64,000 nt of DNA from Flavobacteriales bacterium UBA1986 (GCA_002336245.1 DDDG01000001.1:1-64000), one strand, 5' to 3'. Counted from the stretch's first letter, positions 1 to 9,071 are shown. The notes: generated by a model from the letters alone, not told the origin. Program-made: numbers and translations.

Positions 1-1829
1 GTGACAGACTTCGCCAAATTTCGTGGCTGATCAACATTGCAGTTGCGCATTACCGCTATGTGGTAAGAAAGCAATTGCAAAGGAATAACGGAAAGGAAAG
101 GAATGAGAAGGTCATGGCATTTCGGAATCTCGATCACGTAATCGGCCATTTCACGCACGGCTTTTTCACCTTTAGTTACAACAGCAATTACAACTCCTTT
201 TCGTGCTTTTACTTCCTGAATGTTGCTGACAACCTTTTCGTAATTCTCACCTTGATTGGCAATGACCACAACGGGCATCAGTTCGTCGATCAAGGCGATG
301 GGTCCATGTTTCATTTCAGCTGCGGGATAACCCTCAGCGTGTATGTATGAAATCTCTTTGAGTTTCAAGGCACCTTCTAAGGCAACTGGGAAGTTTAGGC
401 CTCGTCCTAAGTAAAGGAAGTTTGATGCATCCTTGAACCTCTCAGCAATAGAGATGATTTCTTCATTTAGAGTAAGGGCCTCTTCAACTTTGCCTGGAAT
501 GGCTTCCAATTCAAATAGAAGCTCTCTCAGTTTTGATTCGGGTATACTGCCTTTATTTTGAGCGATATCTAGGGCCATCAGTGTTAAAACCGTGATCTGA
601 GCGGTAAAGGCTTTCGTTGATGCAACTCCAATTTCAGGTCCAGCATGGGTATAGGAACCGGAGTCTGTCATGCGAGAAATGGAACTCCCCACTACATTAC
701 AAATTCCCAAAATTGTTGCTCCCTTGGACTTGGCTAGTTCTAACGCGGCAAGCGTATCCGCTGTTTCCCCCGATTGGCTAATGGCGATTACAACGTCGTC
801 CTCGTAAATGATCGGATTTCGATATCGAAATTCTGAAGCGTATTCAACTTCAACTGGAATGCGGGTAAGTTCCTCCAGCAGGTATTCGCCCACTAGACCT
901 GCATGCCAAGAGGTTCCGCAAGCAACAATGATGATTCGTCGAGCATTCGTAAGTTTTTGTTCGTAGTCTCGAATTCCTCCGAGCGAAATGATGCCTTTGT
1001 CGGCGCGGATACGGCCCCGCATACTGTCGTGGATGGAGCGTGGCTGCTCATATATTTCCTTCATCATGAAGTGATCGTAGCCACCTTTTTCAATGGCTTC
1101 CAAGTGCAACTCCAATTCTTCAACGAAAGGCGTCTTCTCTTCCTTTAATATGGTAAACAGCTCCATTTTCTGACCTCTCGTCAGAACTGCAATTTCTTCA
1201 TCCTTGATGTACACAACTTCTTTGGTGTACTCTATGAAGGGAGTTGCGTCGGAGGCAATGTAAAAGCTACCGTTCTTGATGCCAACGACCATCGGGCTAC
1301 TCTTGCGCGCTGCCACCATGGTGTCAGGTTCGGAGGAAGACATCACAAGAATTGCATAGGCACCAACTACCTCATTCAAGGCCAAGCGAACAGCTTCTTT
1401 CAAGTCGGTTTGATGAATTTTCTTAAGCTCTTCAATCAGGTTGATTAGAACCTCAGTATCTGTATCGCTCTTGAACGAGTAACCTCTTTTGATAAGCTCT
1501 TTCTTTAGAGCTTCGTAATTTTCAATAATTCCATTGTGAATGATTACCAATTCCCCAGACTGAGAGAAGTGTGGGTGAGCATTGATGTCGTTTGGTTCTC
1601 CATGAGTAGCCCAACGCGTGTGCCCCATTCCCATAGTAGATTGAGGAGTTTCTCCTGCCATGTGGGCTTCTAAGTCGCTGACTTTTCCTTTGCACTTAAA
1701 GAGCTTGATGTCACCGTTCATTAGGGCAACACCCGAGCTGTCATAACCTCTGTATTCTAATCGTTTGAGGCCTTTGATGATGATGGGCAAGGCCTCATCT
1801 GTACCAATATATCCTACAATTCCACACAT
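1..1829 (-). CDS. glmS: Glutamine--fructose-6-phosphate aminotransferase (isomerising), 3' end cut by window edge
   Basis: Makes glucosamine-6-phosphate from fructose-6-phosphate and glutamine, the first step to UDP-GlcNAc for peptidoglycan and LPS. The minus-strand reading begins MCGIVGYIG, which places the catalytic cysteine of the class II glutaminase domain right after the initiator Met, and continues with the conserved EYRGYDSSG. About 610 codons are visible, and the last visible residues (DQPRNLAKSVT) match the conserved end of the family, so only about two codons and the stop lie beyond base 1. It starts 2 nt after the stop of the DUF4270 gene and looks like the last gene of a glycogen-synthase-like/DUF4270/glmS operon. 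Confidence 0.97.
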   Translation of the reverse strand, partial: MCGIVGYIGTDEALPIIIKGLKRLEYRGYDSSGVALMNGDIKLFKCKGKVSDLEAHMAGETPQSTMGMGHTRWATHGEPNDINAHPHFSQSGELVIIHNGIIENYEALKKELIKRGYSFKSDTDTEVLINLIEELKKIHQTDLKEAVRLALNEVVGAYAILVMSSSEPDTMVAARKSSPMVVGIKNGSFYIASDATPFIEYTKEVVYIKDEEIAVLTRGQKMELFTILKEEKTPFVEELELHLEAIEKGGYDHFMMKEIYEQPRSIHDSMRGRIRADKGIISLGGIRDYEQKLTNARRIIIVACGTSWHAGLVGEYLLEELTRIPVEVEYASEFRYRNPIIYEDDVVIAISQSGETADTLAALELAKSKGATILGICNVVGSSISRMTDSGSYTHAGPEIGVASTKAFTAQITVLTLMALDIAQNKGSIPESKLRELLFELEAIPGKVEEALTLNEEIISIAERFKDASNFLYLGRGLNFPVALEGALKLKEISYIHAEGYPAAEMKHGPIALIDELMPVVVIANQGENYEKVVSNIQEVKARKGVVIAVVTKGEKAVREMADYVIEIPKCHDLLIPFLSVIPLQLLSYHIAVMRNCNVDQPRNLAKSV

Positions 1830-1831
1830 GA

Positions 1832-3163
1832 TTATTCAGGGATTGAGAGTGTCAGATTGAGTTTAATTCTATTTTCTCCTTCCGACCCTTCTAGTATCGT
1901 TCGGAAAGTGTTGTGTGAAAACGTGACATAGCCCGCCTCATCGGTTAAAACCCATTCTTTATTTTCATAATCACCATCAATGATGCCTTGAACGTATTTA
2001 GTCACATTGAACTCGTACGCTTGAATGCTTGAGTTGTAAGAGCCGCCGAATGGCTCTGCCGCATAGATCGGGATGAATTGAGCTTGTTGTGCCGAATCTT
2101 GTAATGACAAGAAAAGCCTTGAGTGTATTGGGAAGTCTACAGTTTCATTCACTACGGGGAAAACTAAGGAAGCTTTGTGTATGGTTGGCTTAAGGGCCGA
2201 CAAACTTTCCAAGTATGGGATGTTTATTTCCACTTTTAGTCCGCCACCAGATTGGACGTATACTCGATCCTTACCTGCTTCTTCTGAGCCCAATTTTGAA
2301 AGAACTGAGGAGTTCGAGTATTCATCGTGAGTTATTGTATTGACTACATCTTGACTTGGACCAATAGGAAATTCGATGTTGTAGTGTTGGTTCAAACTGT
2401 CAACGGCGTAAAACTCATCCGTAAAGTAAATCTTCATTCGGCTGAACTCAGAAAAAGGCAAAAAGCGAAAAATGGCGCCCGTGTTTGAACTTGGGTTTTC
2501 GTTACGAACTTGAAGACCTTTGAATGCCTCACCAAAGGCCCCGTTGTCTGCATAGGCAGATTCGTCCATGCTCAAAAGTCTTTTGACAAATTCACTGTTC
2601 AGTGGGATTTTAAGTGAAGGAAGCTCCTCCTCACCGTCTACAAAGCGACTTTCGGTTGGTTTAAATCCCTCAGAGGAGATGTTTTGTCCAACTTGATTGA
2701 ACTCTGTCGGAATGACTTGATTTGAGTAGTAATTCAAAGAGTCTATTATTCCTTCCGTGAGTTCATGCACTCGAAGGTCTTGACCGTCATCGAGATTCCC
2801 GTAATAGTCGAAGTAAGTAAGGAACAAGAAGGCTGAGTCAATGCGTAAATTTTTAACAACGCTGAGATCCAAGCTCCCTTGGGGTAATTCGAACTTCGTG
2901 CTAAAGGAGGCTGAGGTTGTTCCGAAAGTTTGGTCGTAGGTAGTGCCGAGGAGGGCGTAGTTGCTGTTGTCGGTGCGGATGGAATCCTCTCTTATCGTTT
3001 GAGCTGCAATGCTGAAGCTGTCCAATTCAAGGACTTCATACTTCTGAGCATCGTTTTGGATTCCTGTACCTACCAGGGAGTCCTTTTCGCAAGATATGAA
3101 CAGGCTTGAAAAAAGAATTGCAGCCCCAGAGAGAAGCTGCAATCCTGATATTTTTTGAAACAT
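1832..3163 (-). CDS. DUF4270 family lipoprotein
   Basis: A 443-residue secreted lipoprotein. The N terminus has a hydrophobic signal ending in a lipobox (LFISC, Cys about 25), so it should be lipidated and exported. The following stretch, SLVGTGIQ and then LLGTTYDQTFGTTSA, is the recognisable opening of DUF4270 proteins, a Bacteroidota family of unknown function. It sits between the glycogen-synthase-like gene (10 nt upstream) and glmS (2 nt downstream), an order I recall from flavobacteria, so co-transcription is likely. The domain role is not known; an envelope-associated role is inferred only from the signal and from linkage to glmS. Confidence 0.85.
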   Translation of the reverse strand: MFQKISGLQLLSGAAILFSSLFISCEKDSLVGTGIQNDAQKYEVLELDSFSIAAQTIREDSIRTDNSNYALLGTTYDQTFGTTSASFSTKFELPQGSLDLSVVKNLRIDSAFLFLTYFDYYGNLDDGQDLRVHELTEGIIDSLNYYSNQVIPTEFNQVGQNISSEGFKPTESRFVDGEEELPSLKIPLNSEFVKRLLSMDESAYADNGAFGEAFKGLQVRNENPSSNTGAIFRFLPFSEFSRMKIYFTDEFYAVDSLNQHYNIEFPIGPSQDVVNTITHDEYSNSSVLSKLGSEEAGKDRVYVQSGGGLKVEINIPYLESLSALKPTIHKASLVFPVVNETVDFPIHSRLFLSLQDSAQQAQFIPIYAAEPFGGSYNSSIQAYEFNVTKYVQGIIDGDYENKEWVLTDEAGYVTFSHNTFRTILEGSEGENRIKLNLTLSIPE

Positions 3164-3172
3164 TGAGTCGGT

Positions 3173-4006
3173 TTACGAATCGATCAAAACGGAAGACTCT
3201 TCCAAAATATTGTCGTAGAACTCATCGTAGGCGTCTACGTAATCTTCATTTCCTTGAAATTCCAATACGTGATCTACTTTACTCGTGAGTTCAAGTTTGT
3301 GGGCGGCATCAATATTCTCAGAACCGAGAACCAGCGCATCAGCATGTTGTGCAGCGCAAATTTCTAAGTTTTCTAGACTTGGATTCTGAAGAGATTCAAT
3401 TTCAGAAACGTCAATTCCGTCTGCTTGAATCTTATTGTACAAGCTGCGGTTTACTTTCTTGACGTCAGAAGTATTTTCATATGCACTGAAAACAATCTTA
3501 CTGTTCGCGAAAATCGGATCATTCTTATAGGCAGTTCGGATGTAAAGTGGCAACATTGAAGTGAACCAACCGTGGCAATGGATGATGTCTGGTGCCCAAC
3601 TTAATTTCTTCACTGTTTCAAGAACTCCTTTACCAAAGAACATCATGCGTTCGTGGTTGTCGGTGTGAATTTCACCCTCTGTACCTTGGAATACAGACTT
3701 TCTTTTGAAGTACTCTTCGTTATCGATGAAGTAAACCTGCATTCTGGCTTGTTGAATGGAAGCTACTTTTATAATTAATGGATGATCGTGATCATCGATG
3801 ATTAGATTCATCCCAGAGAGACGTATCACTTCATGAAGTTGATGTCTGCGTTCGTTAATGCAACCGAAACGGGGCATAAACGTTCGAATTTCTTTACCTT
3901 TTTCTTGAATCCCTTGTGGTAAGAATCTGCTGACATTTGACATTTCAGATTCTGGTAAGTAAGGGAAGATTTCTTGCGATACGTATAGAACTCTGGGCTT
4001 CGACAT
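3173..4006 (-). CDS. Glycogen/starch synthase N-terminal-domain protein (GT5-like, short)
   Basis: A 277-residue protein resembling only the N-terminal Rossmann domain of GT5 glycogen synthases: it opens PRVLYVSQEIFPYLPESE, with MPRFGCINERRHQLHEVIRL and APDIIHCHGWFTSMLPLYIR following the family pattern. Full glycogen synthases are about 470-500 residues; the C-terminal nucleotide-sugar-binding domain (GT1-type) is absent here, and the ORF ends cleanly with the next gene 10 nt away. Flavobacteria often annotate this as glycogen synthase, but with one domain it may not be a functional glucosyltransferase. A TAnnTTTG promoter box lies 27 nt upstream of the ATG. Confidence 0.8.
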   Translation of the reverse strand: MSKPRVLYVSQEIFPYLPESEMSNVSRFLPQGIQEKGKEIRTFMPRFGCINERRHQLHEVIRLSGMNLIIDDHDHPLIIKVASIQQARMQVYFIDNEEYFKRKSVFQGTEGEIHTDNHERMMFFGKGVLETVKKLSWAPDIIHCHGWFTSMLPLYIRTAYKNDPIFANSKIVFSAYENTSDVKKVNRSLYNKIQADGIDVSEIESLQNPSLENLEICAAQHADALVLGSENIDAAHKLELTSKVDHVLEFQGNEDYVDAYDEFYDNILEESSVLIDS

Positions 4007-4033
4007 AGTAGAAATTACTTTTTTTGGAGCCTA

Positions 4034-4041
4034 CAAAAGTA
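4034..4041 (-). promoter_or_regulatory. TAnnTTTG -7 box upstream of the glycogen-synthase-like gene
   Basis: Minus-strand TACTTTTG is an exact match to the Bacteroidota -7 consensus TAnnTTTG, 27 nt before the ATG at 4006. A good -33 TTTG was not obvious. Confidence 0.5.
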
Positions 4042-4077
4042 CAAAAAAATACCTTTCGCAATCGGTTTCTCTGCTCT

Positions 4078-4965
4078 ATGAACCGCAGAGCTTCTAGAAT
4101 TGACATATATAATATATTGGAAACAGTAAGTAGCAGTGAGCAGGTACAGCTTCAATTGAAGTCGTGGAGAGCTGAGAGTATGCGCATAGGTTTTGTGCCA
4201 ACCATGGGTGCCTTGCATGAGGGGCACATCTCCCTCTTGCGAAAAGCGCAAGAGCAGTGTCAGAAGGTGATTGTCTCAATTTTCGTGAATCCAACACAGT
4301 TCAACGATGCCAAAGATTTATCGAACTATCCGAGAACCTTGGAGCGAGATTCCCGACTTCTGGAAGCCAATGGACTTGATCTGTTATTCGTGCCTTCGGC
4401 AAAGGAGATGTACCCAAATGGATTGCAGAAGGAAACCTACGAATTCGGTTCTTTAACGGTAGGAATGGAGGCGGCGAATCGGCCTGGCCATTTTGATGGT
4501 GTGGCAACCGTTGTCTCACACTTATTCGATGCTTGCAGTCCGGATGTGGCCTTTTTTGGTGAGAAGGATTTTCAGCAACTTCAAATCATTCGGGCATTGG
4601 TTAGTCTTCAAAACCGCCCAATTGAAATTGTTGGATGTCCGATAATGCGCGAAGAAAGCGGATTGGCTATGAGCAGCAGGAATCAACTCTTGAGCCCTGA
4701 AGCACGCCAGAACGCCGCTGTCATCTATAAAAGTTTGAAGGAGCTGCGAGAGCAAGCTCATAAAGTGGAACCTAAAAAGCTGAAAGAAGACTTCAAGGAA
4801 AAACTTAAAGGGATTCCAAATGCGGAACTTGAATACATTAAAATCTGCGACGAACGCGGCCTGCTGGAAGTTAATGAATTGAATTCAAACGAACAACTAA
4901 GAGCCTTTGCGGTTGTTCGATTTGAAGGTGTTCGATTGCTCGATAATCTGAGCTTATTTCCATAA
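4078..4965 (+). CDS. panC: Pantothenate synthetase (pantoate--beta-alanine ligase)
   Basis: Joins pantoate and beta-alanine with ATP to give pantothenate, on the way to coenzyme A. Recognised by GFVPTMGALHEGHISLL (the HxGH-type nucleotide motif), FVNPTQF, DVAFFGEKDFQQL and MSSRNQLLSPEAR. The start is uncertain. The frame is open from 4024, the ATG at 4078 is used here, but family members usually have about 23 residues before the GFVPTM motif, which would fit a TTG at 4117 best. It is followed 12 nt later by panD, so both pantothenate steps lie together. The gene is divergent from the glycogen-synthase-like gene. Confidence 0.95.
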   Translation: MNRRASRIDIYNILETVSSSEQVQLQLKSWRAESMRIGFVPTMGALHEGHISLLRKAQEQCQKVIVSIFVNPTQFNDAKDLSNYPRTLERDSRLLEANGLDLLFVPSAKEMYPNGLQKETYEFGSLTVGMEAANRPGHFDGVATVVSHLFDACSPDVAFFGEKDFQQLQIIRALVSLQNRPIEIVGCPIMREESGLAMSSRNQLLSPEARQNAAVIYKSLKELREQAHKVEPKKLKEDFKEKLKGIPNAELEYIKICDERGLLEVNELNSNEQLRAFAVVRFEGVRLLDNLSLFP

Positions 4966-4970
4966 TTTTG
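4963..4970 (+). promoter_or_regulatory. TAnnTTTG -7 box for panD, overlapping the panC stop codon
   Basis: TAATTTTG matches TAnnTTTG exactly; its first three bases are the panC stop. The panD ATG begins 7 nt after the box, so a transcript from it would have almost no leader. Confidence 0.5.
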
Positions 4971-4977
4971 CCGCCGC

Positions 4978-5331
4978 ATGAAAATAGAGGTTTTAAAATC
5001 CAAAATTCACCGAGTTAGCATCACAGAAGCGAACTTGAACTACATTGGAAGCATTACCATCGATCAAGACTTGATGGAGGCTGCGAATCTAATTGAAGGA
5101 GAAAAAGTTCAGGTGGTGAACATAAATAATGGCGAGCGTCTAGAAACATACGTCATCAAAGGTGAACGAGGTTCTGGAAAAATCTGTTTGAATGGGGCAG
5201 CTGCCAGAAAAGTTGTGGTCGGTGATATTGTGCTCATCATCTCATATGCCATCTTAGATTTTGAAGAAGCCAAAAGCTTCAAGCCAAGCATCGTCTTTCC
5301 AAACGAGCAAACCAACTCATTAAAGCCTTAA
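4978..5331 (+). CDS. panD: Aspartate 1-decarboxylase
   Basis: Converts aspartate to beta-alanine, the partner substrate for PanC. The 117-residue protein has the family's normal length. The self-processing site is visible: residues Tyr22-Ile23-Gly24-Ser25, where cleavage before Ser25 makes the pyruvoyl cofactor. Lys9, His11 and Arg54-region residues (KSKIHR and GERLETY) match the active-site pattern. It lies 12 nt after panC and 2 nt before the flippase-like gene. Confidence 0.96.
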   Translation: MKIEVLKSKIHRVSITEANLNYIGSITIDQDLMEAANLIEGEKVQVVNINNGERLETYVIKGERGSGKICLNGAAARKVVVGDIVLIISYAILDFEEAKSFKPSIVFPNEQTNSLKP

Positions 5332-5333
5332 AG

Positions 5334-6353
5334 TTGAAAAAGGCCGTACTGAATTTCCTCAAAATCGGAATCTCTTTGGGTCTTGGGATATTTCTCATTT
5401 ATTGGTACTACAGCGGTCTCAGCGAGAATGATAAGGATGAAATTCTAAATGCATTTTCCAACACGAATTACGGTTGGATTCTTTTCTCACTGGTATTTGC
5501 GGTTCTCAGTCATCTGAGTAGAGCTTGGCGTTGGAAGTACACGCTTGAGCCCTTAGGCTTTAAACCACGTTTTTGGAACAGCTTTTTTTCCGTCATGATT
5601 GCTTACTTGGTCAATCTTGCAATACCTCGTTTAGGCGAAGTAAGCAGGTGCGGAGTGATGAGTAGGTTTGAAGGAATGCCCTTTCAGAAATTATTAGGAA
5701 CCGTCATTGCAGAGCGGCTCGCAGACTTCATCATACTCATGAGTCTAACAGCTTTTGTGGTCATCATTCAATTTGAAATCATCGGTGATTTTTTAATAAC
5801 CGGCTTCACAGATCTTTCCGCAAAATTTTCAGCTGGTTTTGTCATTGGTATATTTTCCTTTTTAGCAATTGGGGCGCTGGCTTTCTTTTACATCCTGTTT
5901 AGATCGAAACTGGACAACCCTTTCATTCACAAAGTCAGGGATTTTTTCCGCGGACTGTACGATGGGATTTTATCCATCTTAAAAATGAAAGATAAGTGGG
6001 CATTCTTGGGTCATACTGTATTCATCTGGCTCATGTATCTCGTAATGTTTTACGTCTGCTTTTTCGCTCTTCCGCAAACTTCCGAAGTGCCTTACGGAGG
6101 TGTCCTAACTGCATTCGTAATGGGAGGTTTTGCGATTGTTTTTACCAATGGTGGTATTGGTGCCTATCCGCTAATCATTATGGCAGTGCTGTCGCTTTAT
6201 GGAGTAGAACCGAACATAGGCGGTGCCTTTGGCTGGGTTGTATGGACAGCTCAAACGGTTATGCTGATTGTTCTAGGAGCATTATCTTTCCTCTTCATGC
6301 CCATCTACAATAACTTTCAAAAGAAAAGGAAAGCCAATGCCATTCCGGGATAA
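5334..6353 (+). CDS. Lysylphosphatidylglycerol synthase TM-region / UPF0104 family membrane protein
   Basis: A 339-residue polytopic membrane protein with about eight hydrophobic segments. It matches the flippase-like lysylphosphatidylglycerol synthase transmembrane family (UPF0104, YbhN-like), with conserved stretches such as HLSRAWRWKYTLEPLGF, NLAIPRLGEVSRCGVM and VMGGFAIVFTNGGIGAYP. It lacks the soluble aminoacyl-transferase domain of MprF, so lipid or glycolipid translocation is more likely than lysyl transfer; the substrate is unknown. It starts with TTG 2 nt after panD and its end overlaps the next gene by 17 nt, so the group is probably one operon. Confidence 0.85.
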   Translation: MKKAVLNFLKIGISLGLGIFLIYWYYSGLSENDKDEILNAFSNTNYGWILFSLVFAVLSHLSRAWRWKYTLEPLGFKPRFWNSFFSVMIAYLVNLAIPRLGEVSRCGVMSRFEGMPFQKLLGTVIAERLADFIILMSLTAFVVIIQFEIIGDFLITGFTDLSAKFSAGFVIGIFSFLAIGALAFFYILFRSKLDNPFIHKVRDFFRGLYDGILSILKMKDKWAFLGHTVFIWLMYLVMFYVCFFALPQTSEVPYGGVLTAFVMGGFAIVFTNGGIGAYPLIIMAVLSLYGVEPNIGGAFGWVVWTAQTVMLIVLGALSFLFMPIYNNFQKKRKANAIPG

Positions 6354-6849
6354 ATTACTCACAGTCGATGATTTCATCGCACACTGGAAACAACTTCCGC
6401 CTTCAAAGAAGTTGGTGTTTACGAACGGAGTTTTTGATTTACTACACCTTGGGCATATAACTTACTTAGAAGAGGCGAAAGCATTGGGGAGTCACTTGAT
6501 TGTTGGGCTCAATTCGGATGAATCAACTCGAAATCTAAATAAAGGGACCAGTCGCCCAATTCAAGATGAGAACTCACGCGCACTAATCTTAGCTGCTCTT
6601 GAGAGTGTTGATTTTGTTGTCATCTTTAACGACAGCACACCTTTAGAATTGATTTCTCGAATAAAACCCGATGTGTTGGTGAAAGGCGGTGATTACGACC
6701 ACAATCAATTGGATGAAAATCAAATAGATTTCATCGTAGGCTCCAAAGAAGTTAAAGGCTGGGGTGGGGAAGTAAAGGCGTTGGACGTATTGGAGGGCTA
6801 TTCCACCACGAACATTGAAGCCAAGATTAGATCAAATGGCGAAGACTAA
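6337..6849 (+). CDS. rfaE2: D-glycero-beta-D-manno-heptose 1-phosphate adenylyltransferase (RfaE2/HldE C-terminal type)
   Basis: Predicted to transfer AMP from ATP to heptose-1-phosphate in ADP-heptose synthesis for LPS core. The 170-residue protein is a single nucleotidyltransferase domain with FTNGVFDLLHLGH (HxGH), VGLNSDEST and KGGDYDHNQ, all typical of the C-terminal half of HldE; the kinase half is not here. It overlaps the upstream membrane-protein gene by 17 nt and radA by 14 nt. gmhA, an earlier step of the same pathway, is at 61407-61985 in this window. A related cytidylyltransferase activity cannot be excluded, but the motif set favours RfaE2. Confidence 0.88.
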   Translation: MPFRDKLLTVDDFIAHWKQLPPSKKLVFTNGVFDLLHLGHITYLEEAKALGSHLIVGLNSDESTRNLNKGTSRPIQDENSRALILAALESVDFVVIFNDSTPLELISRIKPDVLVKGGDYDHNQLDENQIDFIVGSKEVKGWGGEVKALDVLEGYSTTNIEAKIRSNGED

Positions 6850-8212
6850 AGCAACATTCGTTTGTCAAAACTGCGGTGCAAATTCCCCAAAGTGGATAGG
6901 GAAGTGCCCTAGCTGCAATGAATGGAACAGCTATGTTGAAGAAGTAGTTAAGAAGGTTTCAAAAGCCAATCCCAATCCTGTAAGTAACAGACAAGCGCCA
7001 CCCGTTGAGCTTTCGCTCGTTAAACCGACATCCCAAGATCGATACATCTTAGAAGATCGAGAACTCAATCAAGTGCTTGGTGGTGGTTTGGTTCCAGGTT
7101 CCATTGTCCTTCTTGGTGGAGAGCCAGGAATTGGAAAATCTACACTGAGCCTTCAGGTAGCGAAGGATTTTAAAGGAAAGGTGCTATACATTTCTGGTGA
7201 AGAGAGTCCAGAGCAGATTAAAATGCGCTCCGATCGACTTCTTGGGAAGGCGGATGACTTATTTGTTTTTGGCGAAACCTCGAGCTCAGAAATTTTAAGG
7301 CAAATGGCCGAGATCGAGCCTCAGATGGTTGTCATTGATTCGGTGCAAACAATCCATTCAGAACTCGTAGAGTCCGCTCCTGGTTCAGTTTCTCAAATTC
7401 GTCAGGCCACCGCAGAAATCATTCAATACGCTAAGCAGAGGTCCATCCCTGTCATCCTTATTGGCCACATTACCAAGGATGGTCAAATAGCTGGGCCTAA
7501 GGTGCTCGAACACATGGTGGATGTGGTTCTTCAATTTGAAGGCGATCGTCACCATCTTTTCCGCCTTTTGCGTAGCATGAAAAACCGATTTGGGTCTACC
7601 AACGAATTGGGGATTTACGAGATGAAGAATGAGGGTCTCATTGCTGTAGAGAGTCCTTCAAAAGTTTTGATTTCAGATCGGGAAGAAGGATTGAGCGGAA
7701 TTGCCATTGCGGCTAGCATGGAAGGTATGCGCCCAATGCTTATTGAGACTCAGGCTCTTGTGAGCACAGCTGCATACGGTACGCCTCAGCGGTCTGCGAC
7801 TGGATTTGATCTTCGTCGATTGAATATGCTGCTCGCAGTTCTGGAGAAGCGCTGTGGTTTTAAGCTTTCCAAGAAAGATGTTTTTCTAAATATGGCCGGA
7901 GGAATCCGCGTCGAAGATCCAGCCATCGACTTGGCTGTTATGGCAGCAATCTTGAGCTCCAATGTCGATATTGCTCTTCCAATGCAGAATGTTTATTGCG
8001 CCGAGGTAGGACTTTCTGGAGAACTTCGACCGGTGTCAAGAATCGAACAAAGGCTCAAAGAGGCTGAGAAGTTGGGATTTGAACGTTTCTATGCTTCTGA
8101 ACACAATTTAAGCGGCCTGAATAGAGGCGCCTACAAATTGGAAATTCATGGTTTCAAAAGAATCGATGAGTTGTTCAAACATCAATTGAGTTCTGCTGTT
8201 TCCTCAGAATAA
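6836..8212 (+). CDS. radA: DNA repair protein RadA (Sms)
   Basis: A RecA-like ATPase that promotes branch migration in recombination. From ATG 6836 the 458-residue protein shows a zinc finger of two CxxC pairs (CQNCG and CPSC) in the first 30 residues, a Walker A (GGEPGIGKST), the RadA-specific KNRFG motif and a C-terminal Lon-like domain with AVMAAILSS. An in-frame ATG at 6815 is less likely because the conserved N terminus (AKTKATFVCQNCG) begins at 6836. The 14-nt overlap with the heptose adenylyltransferase gene suggests co-translation. The cobalamin adenosyltransferase gene follows 20 nt later. Confidence 0.97.
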   Translation: MAKTKATFVCQNCGANSPKWIGKCPSCNEWNSYVEEVVKKVSKANPNPVSNRQAPPVELSLVKPTSQDRYILEDRELNQVLGGGLVPGSIVLLGGEPGIGKSTLSLQVAKDFKGKVLYISGEESPEQIKMRSDRLLGKADDLFVFGETSSSEILRQMAEIEPQMVVIDSVQTIHSELVESAPGSVSQIRQATAEIIQYAKQRSIPVILIGHITKDGQIAGPKVLEHMVDVVLQFEGDRHHLFRLLRSMKNRFGSTNELGIYEMKNEGLIAVESPSKVLISDREEGLSGIAIAASMEGMRPMLIETQALVSTAAYGTPQRSATGFDLRRLNMLLAVLEKRCGFKLSKKDVFLNMAGGIRVEDPAIDLAVMAAILSSNVDIALPMQNVYCAEVGLSGELRPVSRIEQRLKEAEKLGFERFYASEHNLSGLNRGAYKLEIHGFKRIDELFKHQLSSAVSSE

Positions 8213-8232
8213 GTTCAACTAAGTTTGATTCA

Positions 8233-8775
8233 GTGAAGGTTTACACAAAAAAGGGTGATTCAGGTAAAACCTCTCTTCTAGGGGGTAGTCGCGTGTCGAA
8301 AGATCATGGAAGAATAGAGGCGTATGGCACCGTAGATGAGCTAAATGCACACCTTGGCTTGCTAAGAGATATGGCACCTGACTATGAGGTGTCGATCCAG
8401 AGAATTCAGGATGAACTCTTTGATTTAGGCTCTTTATTGGCGATGGAAAAAGGCGAGAACTCCTTCAATCTTCCCGAAATCCAAGAGCACCAAATCAAAC
8501 GCCTGGAAAAGGAAATTGATGAATTCAATGAAGATTTATCAGATCTTAAAAATTTCATCATACCTGGTGGGTGCTTGGCAGCCTCGCAAGCACATATAGC
8601 TCGCACTGTTTGTAGACGAGCTGAACGCAATCTTGTGACCCTGAGCGAGGTGGAAATTCTCGACACCAAACTTTTAGCCTACTTAAATCGTCTATCAGAT
8701 TACTTCTTCGTTTTGGCACGTCACATTACCCTGACTCAGAAAGGAATCGAAACGATTTGGAAATCAGGTAATTAA
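8233..8775 (+). CDS. ATP:cob(I)alamin adenosyltransferase, PduO type
   Basis: Transfers the adenosyl group of ATP to cob(I)alamin to make coenzyme B12. The 180-residue protein begins KVYTKKGDSGKTSLLGG, followed by HGRIEAYGTVDELNAHLG and later TVCRRAER, the three signatures of the PduO-type family; length is typical. The start is GTG. It is 20 nt downstream of radA on the same strand. No cobalamin biosynthesis genes lie nearby, so the enzyme probably serves salvage of imported B12 for enzymes such as methylmalonyl-CoA mutase, an inference not shown in this window. Confidence 0.93.
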   Translation: MKVYTKKGDSGKTSLLGGSRVSKDHGRIEAYGTVDELNAHLGLLRDMAPDYEVSIQRIQDELFDLGSLLAMEKGENSFNLPEIQEHQIKRLEKEIDEFNEDLSDLKNFIIPGGCLAASQAHIARTVCRRAERNLVTLSEVEILDTKLLAYLNRLSDYFFVLARHITLTQKGIETIWKSGN

Positions 8776-8826
8776 GAAATTACTTTCTGTGATGAAAAAA
8801 AGATAGAATCGCATCACGAAAAAATT

Positions 8827-8834
8827 ACATTTGC
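8827..8834 (+). promoter_or_regulatory. TAnnTTTG -7 box upstream of the DUF2795 gene
   Basis: TACATTTG, exact match to the Bacteroidota -7 consensus, 15 nt before the ATG at 8850. Confidence 0.55.
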
Positions 8835-8849
8835 AAAAATTCGCACACT

Positions 8850-9071
8850 ATGTATTGGACTCTTGAACTAGCCTCATACCTCGAAGATGCTCCTTGGCCA
8901 GCCACCAAAGAAGAGCTCATTGATTACGCCTTGCGTAGAGGTGCTCCTTTGGAGGTTGTTGAAAATCTTCAGGAAATTGAAGATGAAGGTGAGTCGTATG
9001 ATACCATTGAAGACATTTGGCCAGACTACCCTTCTAAAGAAGACTTTTTCTTCAACGAAGACGAGTACTAG
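8850..9071 (+). CDS. Small acidic DUF2795 family protein
   Basis: A 73-residue, strongly acidic protein. The sequence WTLELASYLEDAPWPATKEE followed by DEGESYDTIEDIWPDYPSK matches the highly conserved DUF2795 proteins of flavobacteria, which commonly lie next to secA as here. The function is unknown. It has its own promoter box and is monocistronic by layout. Its lack of signal or membrane segment says it is cytoplasmic. Confidence 0.85.
   Translation: MYWTLELASYLEDAPWPATKEELIDYALRRGAPLEVVENLQEIEDEGESYDTIEDIWPDYPSKEDFFFNEDEY

Noticed and set aside
4100..4120. A sigma70-like TTGACA and TATAAT in the AT-rich stretch inside the panC 5' region
   Set aside because: The two elements are almost touching, not 17 nt apart, and Bacteroidota use a different consensus.
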